A DNA stretch of 64,000 nt from Larkinella knui. Its GTDB lineage: Bacteria > Bacteroidota > Bacteroidia > Cytophagales > Spirosomataceae. Of this stretch, positions 16,406 to 25,034 are shown piece after piece; position 1 is the stretch's first letter; every line of letters begins with the position of its first letter. A model generated the notes under the pieces. It was not told where the DNA came from and made no database searches. It was given only the letters and a program-made list of their open reading frames with translations. The position numbers and the translations under genes were made by a program. The stretch is from the NCBI RefSeq assembly GCF_003858645.1, contig NZ_RQJP01000007.1, forward strand, positions 62,001 to 126,000. Reading direction: 5' to 3'.

Positions 16406-19120
16406 ATGCCAACCGAAATGCCACAACCGAACCGTCGGACCGCGCCCCGCTGGGCCAAGCGGCTTTTGGCCTGGCTTCATCCGTCGGAAACGCTGGAGGA
16501 AGTGGAGGGCGATCTGGAGGAATTATACGCCTACTGGCATCGGCGGGCCGGAAAAACCGAGGCCACGCTACGGTATTTGCTCAATGTCGTGTCGGTATTG
16601 CCGCCTTTTGTGCGCCGACGTCCGCAAACGAATTATTACCCACAACCCTCATCCCTGCGTCCGGATATGATCCGCAACTATTTCAAAATCGCTTTTCGCA
16701 ACTTGCTGAAAAACAAGGTCTTTTCGCTGGTCAATCTGAGTGGATTGGTTTTCGGCATTACGGCCTGCCTGATGATTCTGCAATACGTCAGTTTTGAGCT
16801 GAGTTTCGACCAGTTTCAAACGGACATCGACCGGATTTACCGCGTCACCAACGACCGGTTCCAGCAGGGAAAACTCGTTCAGCACGGCACCATAACCTAC
16901 CCGACCATCGGGAAAACGATGGCGAAGGATTATCAGGAAATAGACGCTTATACGACACTGGTCAATGGCGGAACCGTTAAATTTCGCCGGGAGAAGTCGA
17001 TTTTTCAGGAAGAGCAGATTTTTTATGTGGATGATCATTTTCTGACGTTCTTCACCTTTCCACTGCTCGTCGGCGATCCCCAAACCGCTATGAAAGCCCC
17101 GAATAGCCTGGTGTTATCGGAAAGCAACGCAAAACGGATTTTCGGGGCCGAACCGGGAGAGTATGCCCGGCTGATCGGTCAGTCGCTGTATGTCGATCTG
17201 GATACCGAACCGTTTCGGATCACCGGCGTCATGAAAGACGTTCCGGCCACGTCGCACCTGCGATTCGGGGCGCTGGTTTCGTACGAAACGCTGGTCAGAA
17301 CCTGGGGTCCCTGGGTGAAAACCAGCTGGGACGGGTCGGATATGTGGCATTACCTGAAACTGAAACCCACGGCTGACGCAGCGGCTTTGGAGCAAAAATT
17401 CCCGGCTTTCAGCGAGCGGTATTTCAACGGCGACAAAGTGTCGGGGAGCGTTGAGAAATTTGCGCTGCAACCCCTGCGGAAAGCGCACCTTTACTCGGAT
17501 TACGAATACGAAATCGGTATTGTGAACAACGGAAAGGCGGTTTGGACGATGCTGATCATTGCGGCTTTTATCCTGCTCATTGCCTGGGTCAACTACATCA
17601 ATCTGGCCACCGCCCGGTCGCTGGAACGAGCCAAAGAAGTGGGCGTACGAAAAGTGGCCGGAGCAACGACGGGGCAGTTGATCGGGCAGTTTTTGTCGGA
17701 ATCGGTTTTGCTGAATCTGTTTGCGCTGGTTCTGGCGTTAATCCTGACGGTTATGCTGCAACCCATTCTGAATGAGATGGTTGGGAAACCGCTGTCACTA
17801 TCGTTGCTCACGGGCCAGGGCTACGGCGGAAATCTGATGGCGCTGGCGCTGGCCGGTGTATTTGCGCTGGGATTATTTTTGTCCGGTTTTTACCCGGCCT
17901 TTGCGCTGTCTGCTTTTCAGGCCATTCAGGTGTTGAAAGGCAGTTTCAAGCGGTCTGCAAAAGGAATCTGGGTGCGAAAATCGCTGGTGGTTTTTCAGTA
18001 TACGGCTTCAGTGGTGCTCATTATTGGAACGTTTATCGTGTTCCGGCAGCTCGAATACATGCGGAAAAAGAACCTTGGGTTTAACATGGATCAGGTTCTG
18101 GTGGTTTCCGGCCCCGCGCTTACGCGCTGGGATTCGACCGCCATCGATCGGATTACCAGCTTTAAAGCGGAAGTGAAACGGTATCCGGCCATTCAGGCGG
18201 CTGCGTCATCCCTGAGTCTGTTTGGAAACCGGCTCTCGCGCTCGTTCAACGTGAAGCGGGTCGGGTCAAATGCAGAGAAGGGCGTGACGGTCAGCCAGAT
18301 GGGCGTCGATCTGGACTTTTTCGATACCTACCGGATCAAGCTGCTGGCGGGCCGGAATTTCATTACGACCGACTCCAATCCGGATGGCCGGAAAGTAAAA
18401 AACGCCGTGATCAATCTCTCCGCAGCCCGGTTGTTGGGCTTCTCCGATGCGGTTTCAGCGGTTGGTCAGAAGTTTACTATCTTCGGCCGCGAATGGGAAA
18501 TCGTCGGTGTGGTGAGCGATTTCCATCAGCAGTCGTTGCGGCACCCCATCGAGCCCATTGTTTTCCAGCCCTTCTACACCAATGGCGGGTATTATTCCTT
18601 CAAAATTGCGTCGACCGATCTGGAAAAAACAATCGAGCAGATAAAGGCGAAATACCAGGCATTTTTTCCGGGAAATGACTTCTCCTATTACTTTATGGAT
18701 GAGCAGTTTAACCGGCAATACCGGGATGATCAGGTGTTTGGTCAAATCACCACCTTCTTCTCGTTCCTGGCGGTATTGATTGCATCCCTAGGCTTGTTCG
18801 GCCTGTCGTCCTACACCATTTCGCAACGTTCCAAAGAAATCGGCGTCCGGAAAGTATTGGGGGCCTCGGTCACCAGCATTGTTGCCCTGTTGTCGAAAGA
18901 TTTCCTGAAACTGGTGCTGATCGCCATCGTCCTTGCTGCGCCCATTGCCTGGTACGCCGTGAGTCAGTGGCTGGAGGATTTTGCCTATAAAATTGATCTT
19001 TCGTGGTGGATTTTCGCGCTGGCGGGCGTGTTAGCTGTCGGAATTGCCTTGATCACCGTCAGTTTCCAGAGCATCAAAGCCGCGTTGATGAATCCGGTGA
19101 AAACACTGCGAAGTGAATGA
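16406..19120 (+). CDS. ABC transporter permease, FtsX/MacB type, paralogue of the preceding gene
   Basis: About 904 residues from ATG 16406; GTG/ATG positions upstream are open from 16352 but add residues unlike the paralogue, and ATG 16418 is another option. The architecture repeats the gene before it: prefix domain ('HPSETLEEVEGDLEELYAYW'), TM1, periplasmic core, three helices, second core, three helices, with coupling motifs 'RAKEVGVRKVAGATT' and 'RSKEIGVRKVLGAS'. The prefix region and the last 100 residues are nearly identical to the first permease, while the periplasmic parts differ strongly. The 90-bp spacer contains AAGAATTA/AGAGTTA-like simple repeats (16318-16353). The pair probably exports different substrates under the same PadR control. 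Confidence 0.88.
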   Translation: MPTEMPQPNRRTAPRWAKRLLAWLHPSETLEEVEGDLEELYAYWHRRAGKTEATLRYLLNVVSVLPPFVRRRPQTNYYPQPSSLRPDMIRNYFKIAFRNLLKNKVFSLVNLSGLVFGITACLMILQYVSFELSFDQFQTDIDRIYRVTNDRFQQGKLVQHGTITYPTIGKTMAKDYQEIDAYTTLVNGGTVKFRREKSIFQEEQIFYVDDHFLTFFTFPLLVGDPQTAMKAPNSLVLSESNAKRIFGAEPGEYARLIGQSLYVDLDTEPFRITGVMKDVPATSHLRFGALVSYETLVRTWGPWVKTSWDGSDMWHYLKLKPTADAAALEQKFPAFSERYFNGDKVSGSVEKFALQPLRKAHLYSDYEYEIGIVNNGKAVWTMLIIAAFILLIAWVNYINLATARSLERAKEVGVRKVAGATTGQLIGQFLSESVLLNLFALVLALILTVMLQPILNEMVGKPLSLSLLTGQGYGGNLMALALAGVFALGLFLSGFYPAFALSAFQAIQVLKGSFKRSAKGIWVRKSLVVFQYTASVVLIIGTFIVFRQLEYMRKKNLGFNMDQVLVVSGPALTRWDSTAIDRITSFKAEVKRYPAIQAAASSLSLFGNRLSRSFNVKRVGSNAEKGVTVSQMGVDLDFFDTYRIKLLAGRNFITTDSNPDGRKVKNAVINLSAARLLGFSDAVSAVGQKFTIFGREWEIVGVVSDFHQQSLRHPIEPIVFQPFYTNGGYYSFKIASTDLEKTIEQIKAKYQAFFPGNDFSYYFMDEQFNRQYRDDQVFGQITTFFSFLAVLIASLGLFGLSSYTISQRSKEIGVRKVLGASVTSIVALLSKDFLKLVLIAIVLAAPIAWYAVSQWLEDFAYKIDLSWWIFALAGVLAVGIALITVSFQSIKAALMNPVKTLRSE

Positions 19121-19154
19121 AAAGGCCAGTTCCCCGCAAATTGTAGCCACTTAT

Positions 19155-19305
19155 ACCCCGGAGGGGTTTGCTGTTAATAGAAAAGACGCCCTTCTCCCTA
19201 TTTTTAAGCCCCAGCGGGGCGCCCTCATTAAAGCAGGACGCTCCGCTGGAGCTTAAAGCATCCAGAATAGAGCTATTTTCTATTAACAGCAAACCCCTCC
19301 GGGGT
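19155..19305. repeat. Nested palindromic (REP-like) element, copy 2
   Basis: A perfect 30-bp inverted repeat forms the outer arms (19155-19184 / 19276-19305; it contains CCGGAGGGGTTTGCTG and TAATAGAAAA). A second hairpin lies inside (19204-19221 / 19239-19256, 16 of 18 paired). It is placed between convergent genes. It shares the TGTTAnTAGAAA word and nested layout with 9548-9690. Confidence 0.8.
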
Positions 19306-19336
19306 ACAATTGCTTCTCTTGCGATTGCTCGGATTA

Positions 19337-21913
19337 TTACCCTTCCGCCCGCAACACTTCCAAGGGCGGACGCACCAGCACCCCACGGCTGTTGAGCAAC
19401 CCGATGATGATGGTCAAACTCGTCACGATGCCCACAACCGCCAGCAACGGCGCGAAATTCGGGCTGAACGGTACTTCAAAGACAAAATAAGCCAGCGCCC
19501 ACGTTCCGAACAACGCCAGGACGATGCCCGAAAAAGCCGCCAGCAGGCCCAGAAACAGGTATTCGATCAGCGTAATGAGCAGAATCTGACGGCGGTTGGC
19601 GCCCAGCGTTCGCAGCAGCACGCTTTCCTGAATCCGCTGGTATTTGCTGATGATGACCGAACTGCTCAACACCAGCAAACCGGTAATGATGCTAAACAAC
19701 GCCATGAACCGGATCACAAACGAGACTTTTTCCAGAACCTCATCAATGGTTTGCAGGATCAGGCCCAGGTCGATGGCCGACACGTTCGGGAAACGGGTCA
19801 CCAGATCGCGCTGAAACGAGGCCGATTGCTGCGTATCGCCGACGCGCGTCATCAACACGTGAAACTGCGGAGCCTGTTCCAGAACGCCTTTGGGGAAAAC
19901 GATCAGGAAATTGGTCTGAATGCGGTTCCAGTCCACATCACGCGTTCCGCCGACGATGGTTGGAATGACCAATCCCTGCACGTTGAACGTCAGTTTATCG
20001 CCCAGTTTCAGTTTCATCCGGTCCAGATAGCCTTTTTCGACCGAAATATAGACGTTGCCGTTGGCCTGATACGGCGGTTTTCCGGCGGTCAGTTTTTCCG
20101 AACTGATCAGCGAATCGCGGTACGTCACCCGGTATTCGCGGGTCAGCGCCCAGTCGGGCATTTTCGAGCTGGTATCTTTCTGGATGGCTTCCACCGTGCG
20201 CCCGTTGACTTCGGCCAGCCGCATGGTTACCAGCGGAACGTTTTGCAAAACCGGCAGGTGATGACTTTTCACCAGCTGCTGCACCCCGGCTTTCTGTTCA
20301 TTCTGAATGTCGAACAACACCATATTGGCCTGGTTGCCGCTGGCCGACAATTGCACCCGGCTCAACAGCAACGTCTGCGTCAGGTACAATGTAGCGATCA
20401 AAAACGCCCCCAATCCAATCGAAATCACCAGGATAAGCGTCTGATTCTGGGGCCGGTACAAATTGGCCAGACTTTGCCGCCAGATGTAACTCCATGAAAC
20501 CGGGAAAAACCGGCGCACCGCAACCATCAGCAATTGGGCAATGCCCGTCAGCACACCAAACGCGAACGCCAGCCCGAGCGTAAAACCGACGGCTAGCTTC
20601 CAGTCGCGGATTTGCCAATACGCAAATCCGGTAATCGATAGCACAATCAGCAGATAAACCGCCCACTGGAGCGGGTCGCGCCCGGTCACATCGTCGTCGT
20701 ACGAACTGCGCAAGGTGCGCAGCGGAGATACTTTCCGAATAACCAGCAACGGCAGCAGGGCGAACAAAATGGCAATGATCAAACCCGCCCCGACACCCTG
20801 CCCAACGGCTTTCCAGGAAACCGTCGTCACGACTTCAACCGGCAGAAAACTGCCAAAAACCGTCGGTAACAGCAACTGGATCACCGAACCGAGCAACGCA
20901 CCGATCAGCGCACCCAAAAGGCCCATCAGCGACGTTTGAATCAGGTAAATCAGAAATGCCTGCCGACCCGTAGCACCCAGGCAGCGCAATACGGCCACCG
21001 AAGCCACTTTTTCCTTCACATACAGATGCACGGCACTGGCAACGCCGACGCAGCCGAGCAACAGAGCAACAAAAGCGACCAGATTGAGGAACTTGGTCAG
21101 GTCCGCGAAGGCCCGGCCGGTTTGTACTTTGCGCTCCGTTACGGTATCCGAATTGATGCCCAGTTTGTCCAGTCGGGGCGAAATCGTTTTGACGTATTTG
21201 TCAACATCGGTTCCGGGTTCAAACTGGTAATACGACCGGTAGGTGGCCCGGCTGCCGCGTTGCAGCAAACCCGTTTCGGGCAAAAAACCGTACGGAATAA
21301 AAACCGTGGGAGCCACCGTGGTCGTGACCGCCGACTGGCCGGGAATTTTCATCACCCGGCCCGCCACGTAAAACATCAGCTTGCCAACTTTCACCGAATC
21401 ACCCGGTTTGGCATTCAGTTGAATGAGCAATGCATCATCGACCAGGGCGATCCGCTGGTGAGTTTGGCTGGCTTGCCGAAACCGCGAAACCGCATCGAGG
21501 GGCTGGGTTTCCCACGCGCCGTAATACGGGAATTTGCCCTGAATGGCTTTTACCTGCGCCAGCCGGACGCCCTGCGAACGCGGGAACAAAACCATCGACG
21601 GAAACGCCACCTCCCGGCTTCGCTCGGGGCTGATGGTCGTCAGAAACTGCTCGGTTTTTTTGCTGAGTTCCTTGTTGGAAGACAGGACCAGATCAGCGCC
21701 GATCAATTCGCGGGCCTGCTCATCGACGCTGCGCGACAAATTGTCGCCGAACGAATTGATGGCGACCAGGGCCGCAATGCCGAGCACAATGGCCGACATG
21801 AACAGAAATAGCCGCTGGCGGCTCCGGCGACTGTCGCGCCAGGCCATTTTCCACAGCCAGGGATCGAAAATCGACGCGGCTTGCGGTTTTATTTTAGGAA
21901 GTTCACGGTCCAT
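19337..21913 (-). CDS. ABC transporter permease, FtsX family (YbbP-like)
   Basis: An 858-residue membrane protein, start ATG 21913-21911. One N-terminal helix ('RRSRQRLFLFMSAIVLGIAA') precedes a periplasmic domain, then groups of helices near residues 270-420 ('FLNLVAFVALLLGCVGVASA'), a further helix group near 430-520, another periplasmic domain and a C-terminal bundle ('FMALFSIITGLLVLSSSVII'). This ten-helix layout with two FtsX domains is that of YbbP-type permeases. Its start overlaps by one base the stop of the ATPase gene upstream on the same strand, so the two are coupled and form one transporter. YbbA/YbbP-type systems are thought to act on envelope lipids or hydrophobic compounds. 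Confidence 0.9.
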   Translation of the reverse strand: MDRELPKIKPQAASIFDPWLWKMAWRDSRRSRQRLFLFMSAIVLGIAALVAINSFGDNLSRSVDEQARELIGADLVLSSNKELSKKTEQFLTTISPERSREVAFPSMVLFPRSQGVRLAQVKAIQGKFPYYGAWETQPLDAVSRFRQASQTHQRIALVDDALLIQLNAKPGDSVKVGKLMFYVAGRVMKIPGQSAVTTTVAPTVFIPYGFLPETGLLQRGSRATYRSYYQFEPGTDVDKYVKTISPRLDKLGINSDTVTERKVQTGRAFADLTKFLNLVAFVALLLGCVGVASAVHLYVKEKVASVAVLRCLGATGRQAFLIYLIQTSLMGLLGALIGALLGSVIQLLLPTVFGSFLPVEVVTTVSWKAVGQGVGAGLIIAILFALLPLLVIRKVSPLRTLRSSYDDDVTGRDPLQWAVYLLIVLSITGFAYWQIRDWKLAVGFTLGLAFAFGVLTGIAQLLMVAVRRFFPVSWSYIWRQSLANLYRPQNQTLILVISIGLGAFLIATLYLTQTLLLSRVQLSASGNQANMVLFDIQNEQKAGVQQLVKSHHLPVLQNVPLVTMRLAEVNGRTVEAIQKDTSSKMPDWALTREYRVTYRDSLISSEKLTAGKPPYQANGNVYISVEKGYLDRMKLKLGDKLTFNVQGLVIPTIVGGTRDVDWNRIQTNFLIVFPKGVLEQAPQFHVLMTRVGDTQQSASFQRDLVTRFPNVSAIDLGLILQTIDEVLEKVSFVIRFMALFSIITGLLVLSSSVIISKYQRIQESVLLRTLGANRRQILLITLIEYLFLGLLAAFSGIVLALFGTWALAYFVFEVPFSPNFAPLLAVVGIVTSLTIIIGLLNSRGVLVRPPLEVLRAEG

Positions 21914-22611
21914 CAGTTGGTGGTGATGCGGTTTTCGGTCAGCGTATCCGACACCAGATTGCCGCCCTTGATCCGGATGATGCGCTGGGTGCGTGAAGCC
22001 AGTTCGAGGTCGTGGGTAACCAGTACTAAAGTCGTTCCGGCTTCCCGGTTTAGTTCAAAAATCAGGTCGACCACGTTGGCGCTCGTGTCGGTGTCCAGAT
22101 TGCCCGTCGGCTCATCGGCGAACAGGATTTTGGGCCGGTTGGCAAACGCGCGGGCCAGCGACACCCGCTGCTGTTCCCCGCCCGACAATTGCGTCGGGTA
22201 GTGGTGGCCCCGTTGCCCCAGACCAACCCGTTCCAGCAATTCCTGAGCGGTTTTGCCCGCCCGTTTTTCACCCCGCAGTTCGAGGGGAACCATGACGTTT
22301 TCCAGGGCCGTCAAGGTGGGCAAAAGTTGGAAATTCTGGAAGATAAAACCCACATATTGGTTCCGGACGGCGGCCCGTTCGTCTTCACTCAGGGTATCTA
22401 ATTTGATGTTATTCAGGTAGATACTGCCTGATGACGCCCGGTCGAGCCCGGCGCACAGGCCCAGTAGCGTCGTTTTGCCGCTCCCCGATGGTCCGACGAT
22501 GGAAAAGGTATCACCGGGCTGAATTTCGAAACTCACGGAGTTCAGAACGGTCAGGGTCCGACCTCCGCTCTGGTAGGTTTTTGTCAGATTCTCAGCACGC
22601 AGAATGCTCAT
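21913..22611 (-). CDS. ABC transporter ATP-binding protein (YbbA/LolD-like)
   Basis: A 232-residue ATPase. ATG 22611-22609 ('MSILRAENLTKTYQSGG') is the natural start; the frame is open to 22665 but those extra residues are not family-like. All motifs are intact: Walker A 'GPSGSGKTT', Q-loop 'QNFQLLPTLTALENV', signature 'LSGGEQQR', Walker B 'ILFADEPTGNLD' and the switch 'LVTHD'. It provides the energy for the YbbP-like permease that follows. Divergent from it is an SGNH esterase gene, the same grouping as ybbP-ybbA-tesA in Enterobacteria. Confidence 0.95.
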   Translation of the reverse strand: MSILRAENLTKTYQSGGRTLTVLNSVSFEIQPGDTFSIVGPSGSGKTTLLGLCAGLDRASSGSIYLNNIKLDTLSEDERAAVRNQYVGFIFQNFQLLPTLTALENVMVPLELRGEKRAGKTAQELLERVGLGQRGHHYPTQLSGGEQQRVSLARAFANRPKILFADEPTGNLDTDTSANVVDLIFELNREAGTTLVLVTHDLELASRTQRIIRIKGGNLVSDTLTENRITTN

Positions 22612-22725
22612 AAGTAAATAGCTTAACAGAAGGTTAGATAACCAATTAGTTGCCTCTTTATTCACCCTGTCAAACGGAATATTTGATAAAGGGCCGGAAA
22701 TGGGGCTAAATGGATAAATTCCCCT

Positions 22726-22733
22726 TATTTTTG
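22726..22733 (+). promoter_or_regulatory. Candidate -7 promoter element for the esterase gene
   Basis: TATTTTTG fits TAnnTTTG and ends 43 bp before ATG 22776. No TTTG at the -33 distance was found, so support is partial. Confidence 0.3.
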
Positions 22734-22775
22734 TTGGTATTAGGCTGGAACTTCATTCTGAAAATTGCGTAAACA

Positions 22776-23498
22776 ATGAATTTACTGAAAATAAAGGCCA
22801 GTTACAATCTCTGGGTGGCCGGATGGTTGCTCGTAACGCTGGTAGCCGGTTGTAATTCCAAAACTGAAACCAGCCAGACGCAGGCCGAAAAACCGGCCGC
22901 GGCCGACAGCGCCAAAAAACCGGTCGGTGGTGAAAAAAAGACGATTCTGTTCTTCGGAAACAGCCTCACGGCGGGCTACGGCCTGGACCCGGCCCAGGCA
23001 TTCCCGGCTTTGGTTGGCGAAAAAGCCAAAGCCGCCGGGTATGATTATCAGGTAATTAACGCCGGTGTTAGTGGCGAAACCACGGCGGGCGGCAAAAGCC
23101 GCATTAGCTGGGTGCTGCGGCAACCTGTCGATGTGTTTGTGCTCGAATTGGGGGCCAACGACGGTCTGCGTGGTATTCCGCTCGATGATTCCGGAAAAAA
23201 CTTACAGGCCATCATCGATACGGTGAAGCTAAAAAATCCGCAGGTGCAGATCGTCATTGCCGGGATGCACATTCCGCCCAACCTCGGAACCGATTATTCG
23301 AGTCAATTTTACAAGCTTTTCGTGACGTTATCCCGGAAAAATAAGGCCGAATTGATTCCTTTCCTGCTCGAAGATGTTGGCGGTATTCCAAAACTGAACC
23401 AGGCAGACGGTATTCACCCCACGGCGGAAGGGCATAAAATCGTGGCCGAAAATGTCTGGAAAGTGCTGGAGCCGGTGCTTCAGAAACAGCAATTATAA
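22776..23498 (+). CDS. SGNH/GDSL hydrolase lipoprotein (arylesterase/TesA-like)
   Basis: A 240-residue lipoprotein with lipobox 'LVAGC' (Cys26) and a low-complexity linker to about residue 55. The four SGNH blocks are present: 'FFGNSLTAGYGL' (block I, nucleophile Ser63), 'NAGVSGETTAGG' (Gly100), 'ELGANDGLRG' (Asn128) and 'DGIHPTAEGH' (Asp211, His214). It belongs with multifunctional periplasmic lysophospholipase/thioesterase/arylesterase enzymes such as TesA. It is divergent from the YbbA/YbbP-like pair, and that conserved neighbourhood suggests a shared role with lipid or acyl substrates. Confidence 0.92.
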   Translation: MNLLKIKASYNLWVAGWLLVTLVAGCNSKTETSQTQAEKPAAADSAKKPVGGEKKTILFFGNSLTAGYGLDPAQAFPALVGEKAKAAGYDYQVINAGVSGETTAGGKSRISWVLRQPVDVFVLELGANDGLRGIPLDDSGKNLQAIIDTVKLKNPQVQIVIAGMHIPPNLGTDYSSQFYKLFVTLSRKNKAELIPFLLEDVGGIPKLNQADGIHPTAEGHKIVAENVWKVLEPVLQKQQL

Positions 23499-23518
23499 TT
23501 TATCGAATCTATACACCC

Positions 23519-23539
23519 GTCAGGTTTCAAAAACCTGAC
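23519..23539. repeat. Short hairpin after the esterase gene
   Basis: GTCAGGTTT 23519-23527 and AAACCTGAC 23531-23539 form a perfect nine-bp stem with a three-base loop, 20 bp after the stop codon. No U-tract follows, so termination is uncertain. Confidence 0.5.
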
Positions 23540-23564
23540 AGGTTTACTCACTCAACCCTTTGTC

Positions 23565-24839
23565 GTGCGCAAACTCCTGAACAACCTGACCTTCCGCGTC
23601 CTGGTCGCCATTACGATCGGTATTCTGATCGGTCACTTTTTTCCGACCACGGCGGCCAAACTCAAGCCGCTCGGCGACGTATTCATCAATTTGATCAAAA
23701 TGGTGATTGCACCCATTATTTTCCTGACCATCGTGTTGGGAATCAGTAATATGGGCGATCTCAAGAAGGTTGGCCGGGTAGGAGGGAAAGCGCTTTTGTA
23801 TTTTGAAATCGTCACCACGGTGGCGCTCGTGATCGGGATTGTCATTGCCAACTGGGTGAAACCGGGTGCCGGGGTAGAAGCAGCCGCCGTGAAAGGCGGT
23901 GATATTTCGGCGTATGCTGCGCAGGGAAAAGACCTGGATTGGGTCAAGTTTTTCATGCACATCGTTCCCGATAATGCCATCAAAGCCTTCGCCGAGGGCG
24001 AAATCCTGCAAGTGCTGGTTTTTTCCGTTCTGTTTGGCATCGGACTCACGCGAATGGGTGAGCGCGGCCATTCCTTGATTTTAACCTTCGAAAAGCTGTC
24101 GCGGGTGTTTTTCAACATCCTGAATGTGGTCATGACGTTGGCTCCGCTGGGTGCGCTGGGCGGTATGGCATATACCATCGGCAAATTCGGACTGGCGACC
24201 TTATTACCGCTGGCTAAACTGATGGGAACGGTTTACCTCACCATGTTTCTGTTCATTTTTGTGGTGCTCAACCTGATTCTGCGCTATTACCGCGTTAGTT
24301 TGTGGCGGGTGCTGGTATACATCAAAGAAGAACTGCTGATCGTTTTTGGAACATCGTCGTCGGAGTCGGCCTTGCCGCAGGTGATGGATAAACTGGAAAA
24401 TATGGGCTGTTCGCGGTCGGTGGTGGGGCTGGTGATTCCGGCGGGGTATTCGTTCAATCTGGACGGCACCACGATTTACCTGTCGATGGCGACGATTTTT
24501 CTGGCGCAGGTTTTCAGCGTGGATCTCACCCTGGGGCAGGAACTGACCATCATCGGCATTCTGATGATTACATCGAAAGGGGCCGCGGGCGTAACCGGAA
24601 GCGGTTTTATCGTGCTGGCATCGACGCTGACGGCGGTTCGGGTGATTCCGGTCGAAGGGCTGGCGTTGCTGCTGGGCGTCGACCGGTTTATGTCGGAAGC
24701 CCGCTCGATCACCAACATCATCGGCAATACGGTCGCCACGATTTTTATCGCCAACAACGAGAACGAATTTGACCGGGCGAAAATGCAGCAAGCGTTTGGT
24801 CTGCTGGAAAAAGAAGAACTGACGAATTATAAATACTGA
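23565..24839 (+). CDS. Dicarboxylate/amino acid:cation symporter (DAACS family)
   Basis: A 424-residue inner-membrane secondary transporter starting at GTG 23565; no better ATG lies near. Eight hydrophobic helices are visible, and both re-entrant/substrate signatures are present: the serine-rich 'FGTSSSESALPQVMDKL' and 'GYSFNLDGTTIYLSMATIFL', together with 'GAAGVTGSGFIVLASTL'. These match glutamate/aspartate or C4-dicarboxylate symporters driven by H+ or Na+ (GltP/DctA). Which substrate cannot be decided. It stands alone between the esterase and a serine hydrolase and is probably its own transcript. Confidence 0.92.
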   Translation: MRKLLNNLTFRVLVAITIGILIGHFFPTTAAKLKPLGDVFINLIKMVIAPIIFLTIVLGISNMGDLKKVGRVGGKALLYFEIVTTVALVIGIVIANWVKPGAGVEAAAVKGGDISAYAAQGKDLDWVKFFMHIVPDNAIKAFAEGEILQVLVFSVLFGIGLTRMGERGHSLILTFEKLSRVFFNILNVVMTLAPLGALGGMAYTIGKFGLATLLPLAKLMGTVYLTMFLFIFVVLNLILRYYRVSLWRVLVYIKEELLIVFGTSSSESALPQVMDKLENMGCSRSVVGLVIPAGYSFNLDGTTIYLSMATIFLAQVFSVDLTLGQELTIIGILMITSKGAAGVTGSGFIVLASTLTAVRVIPVEGLALLLGVDRFMSEARSITNIIGNTVATIFIANNENEFDRAKMQQAFGLLEKEELTNYKY

Positions 24840-24844
24840 TTTTT

Positions 24845-24925
24845 GATAGGAACGCTGATCAAACGGATTCACACGGATAAAATCCGATTTTGATCCGTCT
24901 TATCCGTCCAATCTGTGTTCCTATC
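24845..24925. repeat. Dispersed inverted-repeat element, copy 2 (GGAAC-ended)
   Basis: Outer arms GATAGGAAC 24845-24853 / GTTCCTATC 24917-24925; inner ACGGATAA 24873-24880 / TTATCCGT 24900-24907. The pattern of GGAACGC, GATTnAnACnGAT and TCCGTCTTATCCGTCCAATC-like words matches the element at 8173-8273. Confidence 0.65.
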
Positions 24926-25034
24926 CAGGCATTCGATAAAAAAGCCCTGCGGTGTCCGTATAAAAAATGTATTTTTGTTTGCAATCAGTACAGGATTAGT
25001 TCAGGGGCGCGTCAGTGCATATCAACGTAATGGA

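Noticed and set aside
19310-20497. Long open frame antisense to the YbbP-like permease
   Set aside because: Sequence is Arg/Gln/His-rich with no domain, exactly the mirror of the real gene's codon pattern.
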